From contig JBDTNL010000009.1 of NCBI GenBank assembly GCA_039933785.1, positions 1-64,000 of the forward strand: a DNA stretch of 64,000 nucleotides, written 5' to 3'. Within the stretch, counting starts at the first letter, position 1. The number at the start of each line of letters is the position of its first letter. Under the pieces are notes generated by a model that was given only the letters and a program-made list of their open reading frames with translations, searched no databases and was not told where the DNA came from. Of this stretch, positions 59,556 to 64,000 are shown piece by piece. The position numbers were made by a program, and so were the translations under genes. Source of the DNA: JBDTNL01 sp039933785. Its GTDB lineage: Bacteria; Acidobacteriota; Thermoanaerobaculia; Multivoradales; JAGPDF01.

Positions 59556-61035
59556 CGTGCCGGCTCCTGACCTACGGCGCGAGCTCACGCTACTCGTCCT
59601 CTCGCGCTACCCACTGGTGGTGGTCGAGGGGACCGACGAGGCGCGCATCGAGCGCTTGCTGCGCCAAGTGGCGCGGGATCTCTCGACACCGCTCCTCGAG
59701 TGGAGCGCGACGCATGGTCTGCATCGCGAAGACGCTGGAGTGCTCGAAGGCACGACCGATCCGGCGCGGGCCCTCGAGCGGCTGGCGAACCTGCAAGGCG
59801 AGGTCATCGGCCTCTTCAACGACCTGGCACCGTTCCTCGAGCGCCCCGAGATCGCGCGCCGCGTGCGCGAGCTCGCGAAGAGCTTCGCCGGCGGCCGTAG
59901 CACTCTTGTGCTGAGCGGCGTCCAGGTGACGCTTCCCGCCGAGCTCGATCACTGCGCCGCCTGGGTGCGGCTCGACCCGCCGCTGGAGGACGAGCTCCAG
60001 ACCGTGGTCCGCACGACCGCCGCCGAGCTTCGCGGGCGCCGTATGACGGTTGAGCTCTCCGAGGCCGACATCGCGGCGGCGGCGCGCGCTCTCCATGGCC
60101 TGGACGCCGACGAGGCGCGCAGGTTGCTGCTCCAGGCCGGCCTTTCGGACGGCCGTCTCGACGCCTCCGATCTACCTCGATTGCTGCTCGGTAAGCGCCA
60201 GCGGCTATCCGCAACTGGCGCCCTCGAGTGGCGGGACACCCACGGTGGCCTCTCGACGCTCGGCGGCGCGCCGCACTTCAAGCGCTGGGCCGCTCTGCGC
60301 TGCGAGGCGTTCAGTGAAGAGGCCAAGCGCTTTGGGCTCGACGCCCCGCGCGGCGCGCTCCTCACCGGCGTGCCGGGTACCGGGAAAAGCCTGGCCTGCG
60401 CCGCGGTGGCGGGCGAGTGGAAACTTCCGTTGCTCTATCTCGACGTCGGCCGCCTCTACCAGAAGTACGTCGGCGACACCGAGGCCACGCTGCGGCGGTC
60501 TCTCGCCACGGCCGAGGCGCTCGCTCCCTCCGTGTTGTGGATCGACGAAGTGGAGAAGGCGCTCGCCACGGGCCACGGCGGGGAAGACGGCGGCCTGTCG
60601 CAGCGCATTCTGGGAACAGTGCTCACTTGGATGCAGGAGCGCAAGGCGCCGGTGTTTATTCTCGCGACCGCCAACAATCTGGACGCGCTGCCGATCGAGA
60701 CCGTGCGCCGGGGCCGTTTCGACGAGGTCTTCTTCTTCGACCTGCCGACCGCTGAAGAGCGACGCGAGATCTTCGGCTTGCAGCTCGCTCGCCGCGGCCG
60801 TGCTCCGGCGGAGTTCGATCTCGAGACGCTGGCCACGGCCGCCGGAAACTTCTCTGGCGCCGAGATCGAAGGCGCGATCGTGGCCGCGTTGTACCGCGCC
60901 TTTGGCGCGCGCAGCCAGTTGACCGCGGACCTGATCCTCGAAGAGATTCGCTTCACACGCCCCCTGGCCCAGCTCCGGCGGGAAGAAGTCGAGCGCCTGC
61001 GCGCCTGGGGACGCCAGCACGCCGTCCCGGCCTGA
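59530..61035 (+). CDS. AAA ATPase, Ycf46-like
   Basis: A 501-residue protein. The GTG at 59530 lies within the upstream permease gene; a second GTG at 59557 is possible. Residues 1-240 are the helical N-terminal domain of Ycf46-type ATPases. The AAA module starts near 250 and has Walker A GVPGTGKS (280-287), Walker B VLWIDEVEKAL, a sensor ATANNLDALP and a RRGRFDEVFFF arginine region. The C-terminal helical lid (GAEIEGAIVAALYRAF) is present. The overlap suggests co-expression with the permease, but no shared role is obvious. Confidence 0.93.
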   Translation: MTGEPRLADVPAPDLRRELTLLVLSRYPLVVVEGTDEARIERLLRQVARDLSTPLLEWSATHGLHREDAGVLEGTTDPARALERLANLQGEVIGLFNDLAPFLERPEIARRVRELAKSFAGGRSTLVLSGVQVTLPAELDHCAAWVRLDPPLEDELQTVVRTTAAELRGRRMTVELSEADIAAAARALHGLDADEARRLLLQAGLSDGRLDASDLPRLLLGKRQRLSATGALEWRDTHGGLSTLGGAPHFKRWAALRCEAFSEEAKRFGLDAPRGALLTGVPGTGKSLACAAVAGEWKLPLLYLDVGRLYQKYVGDTEATLRRSLATAEALAPSVLWIDEVEKALATGHGGEDGGLSQRILGTVLTWMQERKAPVFILATANNLDALPIETVRRGRFDEVFFFDLPTAEERREIFGLQLARRGRAPAEFDLETLATAAGNFSGAEIEGAIVAALYRAFGARSQLTADLILEEIRFTRPLAQLRREEVERLRAWGRQHAVPA

Positions 61036-61040
61036 CGGGG

Positions 61041-61412
61041 TCAGAGCGCCTGGATTCGATCCGGCCAGACGAACCCGGCGCGCGCCCGTGGGCTCCGCAG
61101 CACGGACGGCTTCCACCCCAAGAGGTCGGGATTGCGTGCCGCGAATTCTTCCCAGGGCTCCCCAGGCGCCGCGGTGTTGCGTCGCTCTTCGATCAGGAGC
61201 AGGAACGCCCAGGTGATCGTGACGTGGTAGAGCTCAGGCTGGCCTTGCGCCGCGGCATATCGCCGTAGACTTGCGGTGAATCGGCCCAGGGCCTCGAGAG
61301 GGGCGAATCGTTCGAGGTAGATCCAGGCCACCCGAACGTGATCACGATGATGGAGTGTTCCGCTGGCCAGCGTGCAGGCGTCGAATTCGGCAAGGAATTG
61401 TTCGTCATTCAT
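61041..61412 (-). CDS. Small uncharacterised conserved protein
   Basis: A 123-residue soluble protein with FDACTLASGTLHHRDHVRVAW and LYHVTITWAFLLLIEERRN. The HHRDH stretch could bind a metal or act catalytically, but I recognise no family. The start overlaps the stop of the ribbon-helix-helix-like gene as ATGA, so they form a two-gene unit. Convergent with the AAA ATPase gene, five bases apart. Confidence 0.75.
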   Translation of the reverse strand: MNDEQFLAEFDACTLASGTLHHRDHVRVAWIYLERFAPLEALGRFTASLRRYAAAQGQPELYHVTITWAFLLLIEERRNTAAPGEPWEEFAARNPDLLGWKPSVLRSPRARAGFVWPDRIQAL

Positions 61413-61720
61413 GCGGGCTTCCTCCGGCGTCGTGAGGGCGCCTTAGCGGTTTCCGTTTCGCCCTCGACCAGCCGGTGGCTGGCGCTGGCGTCGAGGTCCA
61501 GCCGATAGATGCGCTTGAGATCGGCGATGCGCTTGCGGGAGTCCTCGCCGAACGGCGGCTTGCCTTCGAAGGCGTGCAGCACGATGCCCTCGAGCAGGTC
61601 TCCGAGGCTGAGGTCGTGGTATTCGGCGAGCGCCTTCAAGACCTTGAGCAACCGCTTCTCGAGACGTACGCCGGTTTGCACGCGCTCGACGACCAGGGAC
61701 TTCGGGTTCGTTGCTTTCAT
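61409..61720 (-). CDS. Ribbon-helix-helix-type small protein
   Basis: A 103-residue protein from the ATG at 61720; the long in-frame extension to 62122 is a shadow within the methyltransferase gene. VQTGVRLEKRLLKVLKALAE and LSLGDLLEGIVLHAFEGKPP form the strand-helix-helix pattern of RHH DNA-binding proteins. The tail is basic (TAKAPSRRRRKPA). It is the first gene of a two-gene operon. Putative GGTA/TACC operator half-sites overlap its promoter. Confidence 0.75.
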   Translation of the reverse strand: MKATNPKSLVVERVQTGVRLEKRLLKVLKALAEYHDLSLGDLLEGIVLHAFEGKPPFGEDSRKRIADLKRIYRLDLDASASHRLVEGETETAKAPSRRRRKPA

Positions 61721-61742
61721 GGTATTAATGTACCACGGTACC
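61721..61742 (+). promoter_or_regulatory. Putative operator half-sites between the RHH and methyltransferase genes
   Basis: GGTA at 61721, TACC at 61731 and the palindrome GGTACC at 61737 give repeated GGTA/TACC arms directly ahead of the RHH gene start and inside the divergent region. A dimeric RHH repressor could bind them to control both directions. Confidence 0.45.
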
Positions 61743-61758
61743 AAGAAATGCAAAAGGC

Positions 61759-61764
61759 TAGAAT
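61759..61764 (+). promoter_or_regulatory. Possible -10 box of the methyltransferase gene
   Basis: TAGAAT ends ten bases before the ATG at 61775, so transcription would start within a few bases of the codon and the mRNA would be nearly leaderless. No -35 is visible. Confidence 0.3.
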
Positions 61765-61774
61765 CCGCGGCGCC

Positions 61775-62911
61775 ATGACCGAGCACGAGTCCTCCCCCGC
61801 GAAGCCCGCGGCGAAATCCGTGGCGTTGCCCCCGGCGTTCCTGGTCCGCGCAGTGCTCGGCCTGCGTGCCTTCTTCCTGCGGGTTGCCGACCGGGTCGTG
61901 CCAGCACAACTGGCGCTGGGCGACCAGATCATCGGGCTCGGCAGGACGCATGCGCTTCGCGCCGCGGTGCGATTCGGGATCGCCGATCGCCTGGCGTCGG
62001 GTCCGCAGACCGCCGCGGCCCTCGCCGCGGAGATCGGCGTCGACGCCGACACTCTGCACCGTTTGTTGCGTGCGCTCGCGGCCGCCCGCATCCTGCGCCT
62101 CGACCGCCAGGGCCGCTTTCACAACACCCGTCTCTCCGTGGCTCTGTGCCGCGGTGCAGCCAGATCGATGGCCGATTTCGCGGAGTACTTCGGCTCAGCC
62201 TCGAATGCCGCCGCGTGGGTGGATTTCGAGGCCACGGTCAGAACCGGTGCTAACGCATTCGAGCGCGTGCACGGAATGAGCATCTGGGACTGGCTAGAAA
62301 GACATCCAGACGAACGCTCGACCTTCGCCGGTGCCATGGCCTCGCTGACCGAGCTCGAGGCTCCGATCCTGGCGAAGCTCTACCCGTTCGGCGAGCTCGA
62401 GTGTCTGTGCGACGTGGGCGGTGGTCGCGGTACGCTGCTGGCGGCGGTTCTCGGCCGCCACCCGAGGCTCCGAGCGGTTCTGTTCGAGAGCGCGGGAGTG
62501 CTCGAGGTCGCTCGCCCGTATCTGGCCGGCCACGGTGTCTTGGAACGAGTAGAGCTCTCGCCGGGCTGCTTTTTCGAAACCATACCCTCGGGCTGCGATG
62601 CCTACCTGCTCAAGAACATTCTCCACGACTGGGACGATGAGCGCTGCCGGTCGATTCTCGGCCGTTGTCGCGCCGCGATGAGCCCGCGCGCGGGCCCGCA
62701 ACGGCTGTTGGTGATCGAGGAGTTGGTGGAGAGAAACGCCACCACCGGCACCGGGCCGTTTGCCGACCTGCAGATGATGACGGTGTGTTGCGAGGGGCGC
62801 GAACGTTCCCGCGAGGAGTATGCGGCGCTCTTCGAGAGCAGCGGATTCGCCTTGCGTCGCGTGTTCGGAATTGGCGCGGGCAGCAGTGTGATCGAGGGCG
62901 TGGCGAAATGA
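61775..62911 (+). CDS. SAM-dependent O-methyltransferase
   Basis: A 378-residue enzyme of the small-molecule O-methyltransferase family. An N-terminal dimerisation domain (RTHALRAAVRFGIADRLASG, GVDADTLHRLLRALAAARIL) precedes the SAM-binding domain. That domain has CDVGGGRGTLLAAVL near residues 212-226, LFESAGVLEVARPYL, the catalytic-histidine region LLKNILHDWDDERCRSIL, and LLVIEELVERN. Methylates a hydroxyl on an unknown aromatic or lipid substrate. The ATG of the next secreted protein overlaps its stop (ATGA). Confidence 0.93.
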   Translation: MTEHESSPAKPAAKSVALPPAFLVRAVLGLRAFFLRVADRVVPAQLALGDQIIGLGRTHALRAAVRFGIADRLASGPQTAAALAAEIGVDADTLHRLLRALAAARILRLDRQGRFHNTRLSVALCRGAARSMADFAEYFGSASNAAAWVDFEATVRTGANAFERVHGMSIWDWLERHPDERSTFAGAMASLTELEAPILAKLYPFGELECLCDVGGGRGTLLAAVLGRHPRLRAVLFESAGVLEVARPYLAGHGVLERVELSPGCFFETIPSGCDAYLLKNILHDWDDERCRSILGRCRAAMSPRAGPQRLLVIEELVERNATTGTGPFADLQMMTVCCEGRERSREEYAALFESSGFALRRVFGIGAGSSVIEGVAK

Positions 62912-64000
62912 GCGGCAGAAACCGGCGGGCAATCGTTCTCCTATCGGTTTCGGCGGTGACGGGCGCGGCGTTCGCCGCTTCCACACCGCCGCGCGGCGTG
63001 GTGCCGGCCGACGTGCTGACCTATCCCTCGATCGCCGGTCTCGCCGTCTCTCCGGACGGCACGCAGGTCGTCTATGTGGTGGAGAAGTCGAGCCCCAGTG
63101 GCGACGGATACGTGCACCAGATGTTTCTCCTCGCTACGGACGGCAAGAGCCCGGCGCGCTCGCTTTCGCGTGCCGACGCATTCGACGATGCGCCTGAGTT
63201 CTCTCCCAATGGCCGCTACCTGGCCTTTCTCGCCGATGACGGCCGGGGTACGCAGCTCCGGGTCTTGCGGCTGGGCTCCAAGACCTCGCGCGTGGTCACC
63301 CACTTCGAGAGCGGCGTCGGAGAGTTCGCCTGGGCGCCCGATTCGAGCCGATTCGCGGTGTCTGCCTTCGCCGGCGCAGCGATCCACAAGGCCCGAGAGC
63401 GTGGCTGGCGCGCCAGACATCGCCGTGAGGCGGGCAGCCGCAAGCCGGTGGAGCCTCGGGACTACGACGAGAGCGCCCCGATTGTGGTCGACCGCAGCGT
63501 GCCCCGGCGGGACGGCGAGGGCTGGCTGGACCACCAGCACAGCCAGCTTTGGATCGTCGGCCGCGACGGCGGCATCCCCCGCGCTGTCACCGACGACGGC
63601 TTCGACAACGTCGAGCCGAGCTGGAGCCCGGACGGCACCTGGATCGCCTTCACCTCGAATCGCGAACCCGATCCCGACCTGAGCGACAACACCGACATCT
63701 TCCTGGTGCGGCCGGACAGTCGTGACCTGCGGCGGTTCGCAGGCGGACCGGGCCCCGATTCGGAGCCCACGTGGTCGCGTCATGGCGATCGTCTCGCCTG
63801 GTTGAGCTCGCCGCTACCGAACGACTACTACCTCAATGCTCGTCTGGTGGTGGCGGCGTTGGCTGGTGGGGACCCCGTGGACCTGACCACGGGAATGAGT
63901 GTTGGCCTCGCCGAGGATTGGGTTCAGGTCTCCTCCTCGCGGGCGCGGCCGATCTGGTCGGGCGATGACGCGACTCTCTATGCGCCCTTCGAAAGGCGTG
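62908..64000 (+). CDS. Secreted S9-type peptidase or TolB-like propeller protein, 5' part
   Basis: A partial reading frame with 364 codons, open to the window edge. The ATG at 62908 overlaps the methyltransferase stop. The start is a signal peptide (RAIVLLSVSAVTGAAFAAS). The rest is a beta-propeller with repeated blade endings of the SPDGT and FSPNG kind (IAGLAVSPDGTQVVYVVE, FSPNGRYLAFLAD, SWSPDGTWIAFTSN). This matches the N-terminal domain of prolyl-oligopeptidase (S9) enzymes, whose catalytic hydrolase domain would lie beyond the window. It could also be a propeller-only TolB-like protein. Confidence 0.78.
   Translation, partial: MSGRNRRAIVLLSVSAVTGAAFAASTPPRGVVPADVLTYPSIAGLAVSPDGTQVVYVVEKSSPSGDGYVHQMFLLATDGKSPARSLSRADAFDDAPEFSPNGRYLAFLADDGRGTQLRVLRLGSKTSRVVTHFESGVGEFAWAPDSSRFAVSAFAGAAIHKARERGWRARHRREAGSRKPVEPRDYDESAPIVVDRSVPRRDGEGWLDHQHSQLWIVGRDGGIPRAVTDDGFDNVEPSWSPDGTWIAFTSNREPDPDLSDNTDIFLVRPDSRDLRRFAGGPGPDSEPTWSRHGDRLAWLSSPLPNDYYLNARLVVAALAGGDPVDLTTGMSVGLAEDWVQVSSSRARPIWSGDDATLYAPFERR

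Overview
The window looks like a chromosomal segment from a high-GC Gram-negative bacterium, most likely an Acidobacteriota member close to Thermoanaerobaculia. The evidence is a PadR regulator overlapping an ADOP-type (acidobacterial duplicated orphan permease) gene, two very large secreted ELWxxDGT-repeat proteins, a tandem C-terminal module with a repeated FWFF core, a TonB with a GGVPGG-type glycine linker, and extended head-to-tail gene overlaps. The taxonomic call is inference. I see no CRISPR array, insertion sequence, integrase, phage gene or rRNA operon. No stretch longer than about 210 bases lacks a gene.

Layout. (1) 60-9563, minus: a tightly coupled surface-polysaccharide unit with two large membrane proteins, three GT2 and one GT4 glycosyltransferases, and a polyprenyl-phosphate sugar-1-phosphate transferase. 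(2) 9623-15507, plus: serS, a secreted ELWxxDGT-repeat protein and an M43-type metalloprotease, then a long hairpin and tRNA-Ser(UGA). (3) 15811-16920: a fusion of an alkyltransferase-like domain to an AlkD-type DNA glycosylase. (4) 16993-18826, minus: an ECF sigma factor, a one-TM protein and a secreted PDZ protein. This unit has a recognisable ECF-type promoter in front of it and a clean intrinsic terminator inside the end of the convergent repair gene. (5) 18910-27792, minus: an M16 peptidase, isoprenoid genes (squalene/phytoene synthase and FAD reductase), a lipoprotein, and a phospholipid unit (CdsA, PlsC-like acyltransferase, CDP-alcohol phosphotransferase, M24 peptidase).

(6) 27895-33031, plus: an ATP-grasp enzyme, a GCS2/YbdK-type carboxylate-amine ligase, a 77-residue coiled-coil protein, a second putative (permuted) ATP-grasp enzyme and a GT-C/TPR membrane protein. 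This is a candidate amidoligase pathway with unknown product. (7) 33094-40232, plus: Ser/Thr kinase, periplasmic amidase, an actin strikingly similar to MamK but without other magnetosome genes, a TPR lipoprotein, and TonB-ExbB-ExbD-ExbD. (8) 40400-44506: a divergent membrane pyrophosphatase and a TPR-GGDEF protein, separated by a terminator. (9) 44529-50383, minus: SDR, PqqB-like MBL protein, malate dehydrogenase, and two APC permeases. A perfect 30-bp palindrome lies between the malate dehydrogenase and permease genes. (10) 50588-64000: PadR-ADOP, DedA, the second ELWxxDGT protein, a third APC permease overlapping a Ycf46-like AAA ATPase, a small ribbon-helix-helix-type operon with putative operator half-sites, an O-methyltransferase, and the start of a secreted S9-type beta-propeller protein that runs off the window.

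The best candidates for something new are the alkyltransferase-like/AlkD fusion, the amidoligase cluster, and the MamK-like actin placed between a cell-wall amidase and a TonB system.
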